From ANME-2 cluster archaeon (GTDB taxonomy: Archaea; Halobacteriota; Methanosarcinia; Methanosarcinales; Methanogasteraceae): a DNA stretch of 6,878 nucleotides. The stretch spans positions 1 to 6,878 of the forward strand of contig PIXW01000155.1 of assembly GCA_003601535.1 (NCBI GenBank), given 5' to 3'. Below, one piece after another: positions 1-6,872 of the stretch (positions are counted from its first letter, which is position 1; each line of letters starts with the position of its first letter). The notes beneath the pieces were generated by a model. That model saw nothing but the letters and a program-made list of their open reading frames with translations. It had not been told where the DNA came from and made no database searches. The position numbers were made by a program, and so were the translations under genes.

Positions 1-358
1 CAATTGCGCAGAAGACGACGCCTCCGATTCCAAGCGAGACATCGCGCATCGCACCTATCTTCTTTTCGCGTGATCCGTGTGCCACAACCCCGTCTCCAAA
101 GTCGGCAAGCCCATCGAGATGATTGATTCCGGTAAGATAATACAATGATACGATGATCACAACCGAAGCGACCTGCGATGGCAGAAACAACTCGAAGAGA
201 TAACCGGCGCACCCCATCAACACGCCGATCACCGATCCGATGACCGGAAAGAGGTACAGACGCTTACCGAGAGCAGCGAGCCCTTCCATGCTGATACCGA
301 CAGGAATCGTGGTCAGAAATCCCAGACCGGATCTTGCAGCAAAGAGGAAGTCACCCAC
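1..358 (-). CDS. cobS: Adenosylcobinamide-GDP ribazoletransferase (cobalamin synthase), N-terminal part
   Basis: This is a partial gene. It starts with GTG at 358 and runs off the left edge after 119 codons; the family is usually about 250 residues. CobS is an integral membrane enzyme that joins adenosylcobinamide-GDP to alpha-ribazole, the last assembly step of adenosylcobalamin (some pathways use the 5'-phosphate). Seen in the translation: a hydrophobic N-terminal half with likely membrane segments (about residues 35-58 and 63-77), then the family signature NHLDGLADFGDG at residues 79-90 with acidic residues D82, D86 and D89, followed by a REKKIGAMRD stretch (97-106) that matches the conserved region after the signature. 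The GTG directly follows the TAG stop of top6A with no intervening base and lies in the same frame. A GGGGGT run about 10 nt upstream could serve as a ribosome site, so termination-reinitiation is plausible. Family assignment is firm; the start is slightly less so. Confidence 0.92.
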   Translation of the reverse strand, partial: MGDFLFAARSGLGFLTTIPVGISMEGLAALGKRLYLFPVIGSVIGVLMGCAGYLFELFLPSQVASVVIIVSLYYLTGINHLDGLADFGDGVVAHGSREKKIGAMRDVSLGIGGVVFCAI

Positions 359-1432
359 CTACAAGACCCCCATCTCTGAGAGGCGGGCAGGCAGATAAGT
401 ATCGGTCACGAAATCCAGACCCTTCCCGGCAAACGCCTGTTGCTCGGATTTCTTCCCGAGTTTGAGCTGGAGATTGATCTGTTCCTTCCAGTACTCGGTA
501 TCGAATCTCGGATCTGTTAGTTCACTCTTTAGAGCAGCGATATCCTGATCGGTCAGTTTGTCTGTGGAGAGCGAGTACTCAACGATGTCAGATGGCTGCA
601 CCCCAAGAAACATCGCCTTTGGTGCTGCAAGATACTCAGAGAGATGCGCACTCTTGATCGATCCGTAAGCAACGCTCGCATAGATCCGGTAACTCCATGG
701 ATCCCCATCCGTGAATACGGCGACAGGGAGCGACAACTCCTCGCTCATCCGTTTTACCATGCGGCGGGTACTTCTTGCTGGCTGCCCCTTCAGGTGCACC
801 AGAATCGCATTGTACTTCTCGTCGAATCCGTTCTCGATCAATCTGGCATACATACCGCCGGTCTCGATTGCAACAACGAGTTTTGCATCATGATCCTTGA
901 AGACGATGTTGTCCGCGTTGAACGGTATCTGGTAGCCGCTCTCGCCGACATCCTCCTGGCAGTGGATCAGACGCTCGCCCCGCTTTGTCTGTTCGAGCAG
1001 AGTCAGCGGTCCGAAGATCGTTGCCCCATCCTCCTCTGGGCGGATGTGGAAATCCTCGCGCTGGAGTGCTGTTACGATCTCAAGATCCTCGATCAATCGA
1101 TCGCTCTCTCCTTGCTGCTTGAATTTTGCGATATCCCAGTTCTCTGATATATAATAGAGTTCTCGCAGCGTGGATCCTCTGTCCTGCCTCAGATGCTCCT
1201 TTATGAGCAGTTCGATTGAATATGCCATCTTCAAGAGATGGTACGCGCCCTTTACGGTCTTCGCACTCCGCAAACTGGTCTGGTTGCCATATACCCAGAC
1301 CTCGCTCTCCTCGCTGTACTCGATGTTCTTCTTTGTTCTCGTGGATAATCTGATGTTCGGGATCGTTCCGTTCTCGAACTGGTCATACAGGTCCTCTATC
1401 ATCTCAAGCAGCGTTTTCTCTGCGTCTGTCAT
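359..1432 (-). CDS. top6A: DNA topoisomerase VI subunit A (Spo11 family)
   Basis: Catalytic subunit of the archaeal type IIB topoisomerase, an A2B2 enzyme that relaxes and decatenates DNA by transient double-strand breaks. With the ATG at 1432 the protein is 357 residues, normal for the family. The winged-helix (5Y-CAP) domain carries the RELYY motif at 90-94; by comparison with Spo11/Top6A the second tyrosine, Y94, is the DNA-linking residue. The Toprim domain follows, with the glutamate in ETGGM (E190) and the DGD pair in FTDGDPW (D242, D244) for Mg2+. The C-terminus ([11 protein letters not shown]...EMG) matches the natural family end. A TTG at 1444 would add four residues; I prefer the ATG because a TGATC (1439-1443) that fits the archaeal 16S tail lies 6 nt before it. 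The partner top6B, often adjacent in archaea, is absent here. An 18-nt gap separates this gene from hicB upstream, and cobS abuts it downstream. Confidence 0.95.
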   Translation of the reverse strand: MTDAEKTLLEMIEDLYDQFENGTIPNIRLSTRTKKNIEYSEESEVWVYGNQTSLRSAKTVKGAYHLLKMAYSIELLIKEHLRQDRGSTLRELYYISENWDIAKFKQQGESDRLIEDLEIVTALQREDFHIRPEEDGATIFGPLTLLEQTKRGERLIHCQEDVGESGYQIPFNADNIVFKDHDAKLVVAIETGGMYARLIENGFDEKYNAILVHLKGQPARSTRRMVKRMSEELSLPVAVFTDGDPWSYRIYASVAYGSIKSAHLSEYLAAPKAMFLGVQPSDIVEYSLSTDKLTDQDIAALKSELTDPRFDTEYWKEQINLQLKLGKKSEQQAFAGKGLDFVTDTYLPARLSEMGVL

Positions 1433-1450
1433 GTTATCGATCAATCGGCA

Positions 1451-1717
1451 TCAGGCGGTTACCAGTACTCTTGGTTCAGAGAAAATCCGAACTTCTTTTT
1501 CCGATGCTTCAGGCATGGGTTCTCCGTCTTCGATTAGTTCTCCCATTATCATTTCAACTACTTCTCTTATATTTTTCAATGCTTCTTCTCTGATATATCC
1601 CCATGTAGCGCCTCCTTTATCTTCAAGGACCGGGCAGTATGCATGCCATCGATCTTCATCCGGTTCAACCACCACTCTAAAAAGATAAGTTCTCGTTTCT
1701 GTTTCGCCTTTGCTCAT
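1451..1717 (-). CDS. HicB-like (UPF0150) small protein, no HicA partner
   Basis: An 88-residue protein of the HicB/UPF0150 family, whose partial RNase H fold forms the antitoxin half of HicAB modules. Seen: the typical opening strand YLFRVVVEPDED (11-22), the AYCPVLED turn (27-33), then the helix REEALKNIREVVEMIMGELIEDGEPMP (43-69), which is the classic HicB pattern. There is no C-terminal DNA-binding helix-turn-helix or ribbon-helix-helix. The reading frame stays open to an ATG at 1744, nine codons upstream, but that ATG overlaps a strong BRE/TATA element. The transcript should begin near 1720-1725, so ATG 1717 is the likelier start, almost leaderless. No hicA-like gene (about 60-80 aa, with the catalytic His-containing motif) lies on either side: mobA is upstream and top6A begins 18 nt downstream. 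It may be a stand-alone regulator or a remnant antitoxin; its function here is unknown. Confidence 0.82.
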   Translation of the reverse strand: MSKGETETRTYLFRVVVEPDEDRWHAYCPVLEDKGGATWGYIREEALKNIREVVEMIMGELIEDGEPMPEASEKEVRIFSEPRVLVTA

Positions 1718-1742
1718 GGATATGCTGTTTTCCTGCATTTTC

Positions 1743-1756
1743 ATATATAAGTTTCG
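1743..1756 (-). promoter_or_regulatory. Archaeal BRE/TATA promoter for hicB-top6A-cobS
   Basis: Reading the minus strand, CGAAA (1756-1752) is followed by C and TTATATAT (1750-1743). This is a near-ideal archaeal BRE plus TATA box. The box centre near 1747 predicts transcription starting about 22-27 nt downstream, around 1720-1725, just before the ATG at 1717. It probably drives hicB and, with no other clear box before them, top6A and cobS as well. This is inference from the consensus only. Confidence 0.65.
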
Positions 1757-1813
1757 ATTCCTGCTTAAAATCAGCCCAGCACCAGAGTAACTTAGCCGCT
1801 CCGTGAAATGTTT

Positions 1814-2413
1814 TCATGTTACCGCCCCAAGATCCTCCGGATAATTCACATTCAGAAACGTGCGCAGATCAGGATCAAAACTGCGCAGCGATTCTGCCGG
1901 CACGAATACGACCCTATCCAGTAACGATATCGTTCCACGGATGGTGTGCTCCTTCTTCCCCATAGCATCACGACATGCTGTTATCATCGCTCTGCTGTAC
2001 ACCGCATGGAGCGGTTCGAGTGCTCCGTTCTGATGCTGCGGGATTGCGGCATCGCTGTTATTCTCTTCTGCGCATTCAAAGAGCGCACCGATGACATCAG
2101 GATTGATGTATGGCAGATCACATGCAAGGCAGATCGAATACCGTGACCCGGATGCGCTCAATCCAGCAAGAATGCCTGCAATTGGTCCGTATCCTGCTAC
2201 GGAATCGTAAACGATCTGCACATCATCCGGAATTGCTTCTGCGATATCTTCACCCTGCGCCCGATCCCGCGCAGCAATGATAATATCATCCACAGCAGAT
2301 GATACACGTTCGATCATCCGTGCGATCATCGGCGTTCCGTCGATCTCCAGTAGTGCCTTGTCACGTCCGAATCTGGCGCTTCTGCCGCCGCAGAGGATGA
2401 TTGCTGTTTGCAT
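1814..2413 (-). CDS. mobA: Molybdenum cofactor guanylyltransferase
   Basis: A 199-residue cytoplasmic nucleotidyltransferase that transfers GMP from GTP to molybdopterin, giving the guanine dinucleotide cofactor. In methanogens this cofactor serves molybdenum/tungsten enzymes such as formylmethanofuran dehydrogenase and formate dehydrogenase. Seen: the N-terminal nucleotide-binding signature LCGGRSARFGRDKALL (7-22; most members have LAGG, here the second residue is C8), YGPIAGILAGL (75-85), the metal-binding CDLPYI (98-103, D99), EPLHAVY (133-139), and a closing FLNVNYPEDL (186-195). Length is typical. The MobA-specific GPIAGI and PLHAVY blocks argue against the related CobY, despite cobS nearby. 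The start is ATG 2413, giving MQTAIILCGG; an in-frame TAG lies two codons upstream, so no longer form is possible. No strong Shine-Dalgarno is seen. It is followed by 69 nt or more before hicB, which has its own promoter. Confidence 0.93.
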   Translation of the reverse strand: MQTAIILCGGRSARFGRDKALLEIDGTPMIARMIERVSSAVDDIIIAARDRAQGEDIAEAIPDDVQIVYDSVAGYGPIAGILAGLSASGSRYSICLACDLPYINPDVIGALFECAEENNSDAAIPQHQNGALEPLHAVYSRAMITACRDAMGKKEHTIRGTISLLDRVVFVPAESLRSFDPDLRTFLNVNYPEDLGAVT

Positions 2414-2426
2414 ATCCTATCTTTCA

Positions 2427-2537
2427 TCATAACTTTGCTTTCTCTATCAAATCTGCAGTTATCATGAAACTCTCATCCACTGCAGAAAGAAGTTCATCAT
2501 GTACAGAGTTTGGAGAGTGATATATAAAACTAACCAT
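2427..2537 (-). CDS. Doubtful 36-codon ORF upstream of mobA
   Basis: An ATG at 2537 opens 36 codons ending with TGA at 2427-2429, 13 nt before the mobA start. The product begins MVSFIYHSPNSVHDELL and ends DLIEKAKL; it looks amphipathic and helical in its second half, with no recognised family. Against its being real: there is no Shine-Dalgarno, its first codons contain the TATA-like box that may serve mobA, and the predicted transcription start falls inside it. It could be a remnant of an older gene, a true small protein made from a longer transcript, or chance. Confidence 0.25.
   Translation of the reverse strand: MVSFIYHSPNSVHDELLSAVDESFMITADLIEKAKL
2452..2486. repeat. Inverted repeat (8-bp arms) in the mobA 5' region
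   Basis: Arms TCTGCAGT (2452-2459) and ACTGCAGA (2479-2486) are perfect reverse complements around a 19-nt loop. They would form a hairpin in a mobA transcript started at the upstream TATA-like box, about 40 nt before the mobA start codon. Each arm also contains the self-palindrome CTGCAG, so a protein-binding site is an equal possibility. The role is unknown. Confidence 0.4.
2520..2529 (-). promoter_or_regulatory. TATA-like box, possible mobA promoter
   Basis: The minus strand reads TTTTATATAT (2529-2520), a good TATA box but without a purine-rich BRE before it. It predicts a start near 2499 and a leader of about 86 nt for mobA. The element is nearly symmetrical, but no gene on the plus strand would use it, so the minus direction is preferred. 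Confidence 0.4.
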
Positions 2538-2567
2538 ACTATGAGGGGATGATCGCTGTTCCCGAGT

Positions 2568-3551
2568 TCATATCCGGTCCAGTTGTTTCATGATCTTTAC
2601 TGCCTGCTTCTCGTACTTCGATGATAACCGCGCATAATCCTCGTCTGAAACCTCGCCGGAATCATGATCCGCTTCCAGTTTATCCAGAACAGCAAGAATC
2701 GCTTTCTTCTTCCGTATCAGATCCTCTTTTGAATGAGTAACCTCTGTAACGATACCTTCCATCTCCTCCCAATCGCCTGATTTCTTCTCTTCGTTCTCGC
2801 AGACAGAACGAGAAGCGCACGATGCACATGAGAGATCTGCGCCACCGTCCTTCTCTCTCATCTTGTTATTTCTGACATGAAGTATCGGATACAGCAGTGC
2901 AGAGAGGATAACCAGCGCAAGGACTGCGCCTACAATCCATTTGTCCATGGACGATGGCTGCGACAGTTTGATGTGCAATTCATGGAATATCACCTGATTC
3001 GTCCATGAATAAAGAACGCCATCATCTCCGGTCTCTGTTTTGTCAGGTTCTAGCACGTTTCCGGCCTCATCCGTAAATTTGACATGGTCGTCTGTATTAA
3101 CCTTCAATCTGAACGAAGCGATCGGATAATTCACAACCGCCGGATAAACGAGTTTCTTTACAAACTCTCCTGATTTGGTGATTGGCACGGTATACGTTAC
3201 AGAGTACATCGCCATTCCGCCCGGCGCAAGCGTCGCATTCCAGCGCAGAATCTCTCCGTTTCGGTGATAGTCGACCATAGCCGAGCTGGCATTGGTCTCA
3301 TGCCCCATCCTCATTACGTGCATGACCTCTGCACTCTCGGGAATTGCGATGCGCACATCCTCTAAGTAGTTTGTATCCTTTATGTTGCTGAATACGATGG
3401 TCTCCTTCACCATTGCAGTCTCATCATTGCTATGGTAGTCCAGTTCGACCAGATATCCGGATATAATCAGATCGTGTGCTGCATACTGCGCAAAACCAGC
3501 AGCTTGAGGCACAAGGGACAGTATCAGAATATATAACAATATCTTCTTCAT
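2568..3551 (-). CDS. Membrane-anchored extracytoplasmic protein of unknown function with cytoplasmic Cys cluster and helical tail
   Basis: A 327-residue protein I cannot name. Seen in order: a Sec signal peptide (KK then a hydrophobic run, residues 1-21, probable cut after GFA); an extracytoplasmic domain of about 180 residues (22-203) rich in beta-strand patterns with two N-X-S/T sequons (N87, N105); one membrane helix (205-226); a basic stretch (RNNKMREK) that fits a cytoplasmic C-side; a three-cysteine cluster CASCASRSVC (C242, C245, C251); and an acidic/basic helical region (275-327) with LDKLEADHDSGEVSDEDYARL, a helical-hairpin pattern of the kind also seen in some cytochrome c maturation-associated proteins. 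That last comparison is from memory and weak. The ATG at 3551 has a GAGGA site (3562-3558) 6 nt upstream, so the start is well supported. It is divergent from pycB, and mobA lies 154 nt downstream; neither explains its role. Confidence 0.8.
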   Translation of the reverse strand: MKKILLYILILSLVPQAAGFAQYAAHDLIISGYLVELDYHSNDETAMVKETIVFSNIKDTNYLEDVRIAIPESAEVMHVMRMGHETNASSAMVDYHRNGEILRWNATLAPGGMAMYSVTYTVPITKSGEFVKKLVYPAVVNYPIASFRLKVNTDDHVKFTDEAGNVLEPDKTETGDDGVLYSWTNQVIFHELHIKLSQPSSMDKWIVGAVLALVILSALLYPILHVRNNKMREKDGGADLSCASCASRSVCENEEKKSGDWEEMEGIVTEVTHSKEDLIRKKKAILAVLDKLEADHDSGEVSDEDYARLSSKYEKQAVKIMKQLDRI

Positions 3552-3661
3552 GGTATTTCCTCGCTATGGTATAGCAGCATAAGAAACCATAAAGGTATAC
3601 CTGATGGCTTTTACCTCACAAAATTTTTAATAGGGCGGTGTCGATGTTATAAGATAATATA
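3552..3661. promoter_or_regulatory. Divergent promoter region with GGTAT half-sites
   Basis: This 110-bp spacer lies between the unknown membrane protein (minus) and pycB (plus). It holds a perfect 10-bp palindrome AGGTATACCT (3593-3602), a dyad TATGGT (3565-3570) / ACCATA (3586-3591), and GGTAT(A) starting at 3552, 3568 and 3594, with its complement TATACC at 3596-3601. For the minus gene a weak TATA-like CTTTATGG (3594-3587) would give a start near 3566 and a leader of about 15 nt that includes its GAGGA site. Such repeats could be an operator shared by both genes; this is inference. Confidence 0.4.
3617..3632 (+). promoter_or_regulatory. BRE/TATA-like promoter of pycB
   Basis: CACAAAA (3617-3623) resembles a BRE and is followed by TTTTTAATA (3624-3632), a TATA-like box. 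The centre near 3628 predicts a start around 3653, giving a leader of only about 9 nt before ATG 3662. No Shine-Dalgarno precedes that ATG, which fits a leaderless or near-leaderless transcript for the pycBA operon. Confidence 0.5.
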
Positions 3662-5368
3662 ATGACACGAGTAGCAATAACCGATACCACGTTCCGGGAT
3701 GCGCATCAATCCCTGATTGCAACCAGAATGCGAACCGATGACATGCTCCCAATCGCAGAGAAGCTGGACAGCGCCGGCTTCTTCTCACTTGAGGTGTGGG
3801 GCGGAGCGACCTTTGATGTCTGCATCCGGTTTTTGAACGAAGATCCGTGGGATCGGTTGAAACGTTTGAAAGAGGCGATCACAACGACACCTCTTCAGAT
3901 GCTACTTCGAGGGCAGAACCTTGTAGGATACCGGCATTATTCCGACGATATCGTGATAAAATTCGTTGAAAAATCAGCAGAAAACGGCATTGATATATTC
4001 AGGATATTCGATGCCGTAAACGACATCAGAAACATGGAGGTTCCCATCAGAACAGCAAAGAGATTGGGATCTCATGTTCAGGGCACGATCAGTTACACGA
4101 TCAGTCCTGTGCATACGATAGAGGCTTTTGTTGCGTTTGCAAGGGAACTGGCATCGCTCGAGTGTGATTCTCTATGCATAAAGGATATGGCAGGTTTAAT
4201 CTCGCCGCGTGATGCTTATGATCTCGTCAGGGCGCTCAAGAAGGAGGTTGGGCTGCCAGTTGACCTGCACTCACACAGCACCAGCGGAATGGCGCCGATG
4301 AGTTACATGGCTGCATGTCCGGCTGGAGTTGATATTCTGGATACATCATTCTCCCCGTTTGCAGGCGGCGCATCCCAGCCGGCGACAGAGACGGTCGTTG
4401 CCGCACTCAACAGAACACCATACAGCACAGGTCTCAATCTCGCTCTTCTGACAGAGATAAAAGAGTATTTCGCTCAGATAAAAGAAAAATACCGGAGCAT
4501 CCTTGACCCGGTATCCGAGCAGATCGACACCAGCGTTTTGATCCACCAGATACCAGGAGGGATGCTCTCCAACCTGGTATCCCAGTTAAAGGAACAGAAT
4601 GCCATGGACAGGTACGATGATGTGCTAAAGGAGATGCCAGAGGTCAGAAAAGACCTTGGGTATCCGCCTCTGGTCACACCAACCAGTCAGATCGTGGGCA
4701 CGCAGGCAGTCTTAAACGTCCTGATGGGCGAGCGGTACAAGGTCATACCAAAGGAGGTGCGGGATTATGTGAAAGGGATATATGGAAAACCTCCTGCACC
4801 AATCGCTGATTGGCTGCTATCAAAGGTGCTGGGCGACGATTGCGCCATAACGTGCAGACCCGCAGACCTGCTCGAACCCGAACTTGTGAAACGGACAGAA
4901 GAAGCGGAAGAGCTTGGTATCATCAAGAAAGAGGAGGATATTCTGACTTATACTCTGTATCCGCAGATCGCTCCGAAGTTCCTGAGAGGCGAGATGGTCG
5001 AAGAGGAATTGAAATCGGTCGCAGAAGCGGTTCCGGTCCGGGCAGGGATAGTATATAATGAGTTCAAGGTGGTTGTTGATGGCGAGACATTCCATGTGAA
5101 GGTTAATCCGGCAGGTGAGACGACAATCGAGGAGAAGAAGCCTCCTGAATCTGTCGAAGGTGGGATAAGAAGCAATATGCATGGGATGGTTCTCGGGCTG
5201 AAGGTAAAGAAGGGAGATGCGGTAAAGGACGGAGATGTCGTTGCAGTGATCGAGGCTATGAAGATGGAGAATAATATCCATGCTCCGAACAGCGGAATCG
5301 TCCGTGATATCTTTGTCTCTGAAGGAGATACCATAAGCGCGGGGACTGTTATCATGTCGGTTTATTGA
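3662..5368 (+). CDS. pycB: Pyruvate carboxylase subunit B (carboxyltransferase plus biotin carrier)
   Basis: A 568-residue cytoplasmic subunit, the usual length for methanogen PycB. It moves the carboxyl group from its own biotin to pyruvate, making oxaloacetate. The TIM-barrel carboxyltransferase domain (about 1-300) shows [10 protein letters not shown] (8-17, metal ligand D8), CIKDMAGL (K174, the lysine carbamylated in relatives) and DLHSHSTSG (metal ligands H203 and H205), followed by the PYC/OADA conserved domain (about 300-460). A strand-rich linker leads to the C-terminal biotinyl domain (about 498-568) with EAMKMEN at 531-537; K534 is the biotin site. The closest alternative is the alpha subunit of oxaloacetate decarboxylase, which shares this domain order. 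The adjacent biotin carboxylase gene and the absence of beta/gamma membrane subunits here decide for pyruvate carboxylase. The biotin ligase gene needed for modification is not in the window. pycA follows after 19 nt. Confidence 0.95.
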   Translation: MTRVAITDTTFRDAHQSLIATRMRTDDMLPIAEKLDSAGFFSLEVWGGATFDVCIRFLNEDPWDRLKRLKEAITTTPLQMLLRGQNLVGYRHYSDDIVIKFVEKSAENGIDIFRIFDAVNDIRNMEVPIRTAKRLGSHVQGTISYTISPVHTIEAFVAFARELASLECDSLCIKDMAGLISPRDAYDLVRALKKEVGLPVDLHSHSTSGMAPMSYMAACPAGVDILDTSFSPFAGGASQPATETVVAALNRTPYSTGLNLALLTEIKEYFAQIKEKYRSILDPVSEQIDTSVLIHQIPGGMLSNLVSQLKEQNAMDRYDDVLKEMPEVRKDLGYPPLVTPTSQIVGTQAVLNVLMGERYKVIPKEVRDYVKGIYGKPPAPIADWLLSKVLGDDCAITCRPADLLEPELVKRTEEAEELGIIKKEEDILTYTLYPQIAPKFLRGEMVEEELKSVAEAVPVRAGIVYNEFKVVVDGETFHVKVNPAGETTIEEKKPPESVEGGIRSNMHGMVLGLKVKKGDAVKDGDVVAVIEAMKMENNIHAPNSGIVRDIFVSEGDTISAGTVIMSVY

Positions 5369-5380
5369 GGTAACGGGGTG
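5367..5380 (+). promoter_or_regulatory. Ribosome binding site of pycA
   Basis: GAGGT (5367-5371) overlaps the pycB stop, and GGGGTG (5375-5380) lies 7 nt before the GTG at 5388. The second is the better placed. It supports the GTG start of pycA and translation from a shared pycBA mRNA. Confidence 0.55.
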
Positions 5381-5387
5381 TTTTTCG

Positions 5388-6872
5388 GTGTTTAATAAGA
5401 TACTGGTCGCAAACAGAGGCGAGATAGCCATAAGGGTGATGCGAGCATGTAGAGAGATGGATATAACGACTGTTGCCGTCTATTCGGAGGCAGACAGTAA
5501 CGCATTATTCGCAAAATATGCTGATGAAGCGCATTACATCGGGCTTCCGCCAGCAAGCCAGAGTTATCTCAGGATCGACAGGATTCTCGATATCGCAGAA
5601 GAGACCGGCGCAGAGGCGGTTCATCCTGGATACGGATTCCTTGCTGAAAATCCGGACTTTGCGAGAGAGTGTGAACGGATGGGTATCGTGTTCATCGGAC
5701 CGTCCAGCGATTCCATAGAATCTGCCGGAAGCAAGATAACCGCCAGAAAGACGATGGAGAAGGCGAAAGTTCCTGTTGTGCCAGGAATTTCTGCTGAGAT
5801 CGAAGATCCGGAATCTGCGATCGATGCTGCGCAGGGACTCGGATACCCGGTCATCGTGAAGGCATCGGCAGGCGGTGGTGGGATCGGTATGAAGGTAGCA
5901 TACAATGATTCCGAACTCGCAGATGCCATTCATTCTACAAGGGCAGTGGCTAAATCGACGTTTGGTGATCCCACCATCTTCATGGAGAAATATCTGCACC
6001 AGCCAAGGCATATCGAATTTCAGGTTCTTGCAGATTCGCATCACAACACGATCCATCTGAATGAGAGGGAATGCTCGATACAGCGGCGCCACCAGAAATT
6101 AATCGAGGAATCACCATCACCTGTCATGACTGGTGAACTCAGAGAGGAGATGGGTGCAGCGGCAGTCAGAGCGACAGAGGCGATCGATTACACCAATGCA
6201 GGCACTGTGGAGTTCATATACTCTGATGGGGATTTCTATTTCCTTGAGATGAATACGAGACTGCAGGTGGAGCATCCCATAACCGAGATGGTGACAGGAG
6301 TGGACATCGTCAGAAAACAGATAGCGATCGCAGCAGGCGAGAGGCTGGTGATGGAACAGGATGATATCGGCATCAATGGATGGGCGATTGAGTGCAGGAT
6401 CAACGCAGAAGACCCTCTGAATGATTTTGCGCCGTCTCCTGGAAGAATCACCAGGTACCGGTCACCAGGAGGTCCCGGGATACGGGTGGATAGCGGTGTG
6501 CATACCGGCTACACGATCTCCCCGTTCTATGACTCGATGGTATCCAAACTGATATCGTGGGGCGAACAGAGGGTCGAAGCCATAGAACGGATGCGCCGGG
6601 CACTGTACGAATATATCATTGTCGGCGTCACAACAAACATTCCCTTCCACAAGGCAGTACTCAGAAATCCGCACTTTATGAGAGCCGAACTCTCAACGCA
6701 CTTCATAGACGACTTCGGCATATCAGAACAGGTTGCGGATGTGGTTGAACAGGAGAAAGAGAAGGGAGCGACCCTTGCTTCCGCATTGGGTGTGGATGAC
6801 AGGAAGGTTGCAGCCATAACCGCTGCTGTGAGGACATATATGGATAGTTCCGCTCAAATAACAGACGATTAA
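5388..6872 (+). CDS. pycA: Pyruvate carboxylase subunit A (biotin carboxylase)
   Basis: A 494-residue cytoplasmic ATP-grasp enzyme that carboxylates the biotin on PycB using ATP and bicarbonate. The N-terminal pre-ATP-grasp domain opens with [16 protein letters not shown] (2-17), which aligns with the start of E. coli AccC and so fixes the GTG at 5388 as the start. The ATP-grasp domain has K116, K158, the glycine loop AGGGGIGM (161-168), [12 protein letters not shown] (227-237, K237), E275, and [12 protein letters not shown] (286-297: E287, N289, R291, E295). R337 lies in ECRINAEDP. All match the AccC catalytic set with a shift of one from residue K158 on. The loop has I166 where bacterial AccC has arginine, as I recall for other methanogen PycA proteins. 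A charged tail of about 45 residues follows the biotin carboxylase C-terminal domain. The gene ends with TAA six bases before the window edge. It is the second gene of the pycBA operon. Confidence 0.96.
   Translation: MFNKILVANRGEIAIRVMRACREMDITTVAVYSEADSNALFAKYADEAHYIGLPPASQSYLRIDRILDIAEETGAEAVHPGYGFLAENPDFARECERMGIVFIGPSSDSIESAGSKITARKTMEKAKVPVVPGISAEIEDPESAIDAAQGLGYPVIVKASAGGGGIGMKVAYNDSELADAIHSTRAVAKSTFGDPTIFMEKYLHQPRHIEFQVLADSHHNTIHLNERECSIQRRHQKLIEESPSPVMTGELREEMGAAAVRATEAIDYTNAGTVEFIYSDGDFYFLEMNTRLQVEHPITEMVTGVDIVRKQIAIAAGERLVMEQDDIGINGWAIECRINAEDPLNDFAPSPGRITRYRSPGGPGIRVDSGVHTGYTISPFYDSMVSKLISWGEQRVEAIERMRRALYEYIIVGVTTNIPFHKAVLRNPHFMRAELSTHFIDDFGISEQVADVVEQEKEKGATLASALGVDDRKVAAITAAVRTYMDSSAQITDD

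Noticed and set aside
644..1147. A 167-codon plus-strand open frame opposite top6A.
   Set aside because: It lies wholly antisense to a clear Top6A with intact catalytic motifs, and its product shows no recognisable domain. It is a shadow frame.
1745..1813. A possible hidden hicA or terminator between mobA and hicB.
   Set aside because: Only 69 nt are available, too few for HicA, and I see no strong stem followed by a T-run on the minus strand.
1814..2413. This nucleotidyltransferase could be CobY (adenosylcobinamide-phosphate guanylyltransferase), given cobS in the same window.
   Set aside because: The GPIAGILAGL and EPLHAVY blocks and the 199-residue length fit MobA. CobY, as I recall it, lacks these, and cobS is separated from this gene by hicB and top6A.
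2541..2590. A short plus-strand ORF (MIAVPEFISG...) downstream of the TATA-like box at 2520-2529.
   Set aside because: It has only 14 codons and no ribosome site, and it overlaps the end of the minus-strand membrane protein gene.
3662..5368. PycB could be the alpha subunit of a membrane oxaloacetate decarboxylase.
   Set aside because: Domain order is shared, but the next gene is a full biotin carboxylase in the same operon and no beta or gamma subunit is visible, so pyruvate carboxylase is the better call.
4820..5431. A 203-codon minus-strand open frame opposite the end of pycB.
   Set aside because: It is antisense to conserved pycB coding sequence, including the biotinyl domain, and has no family features.
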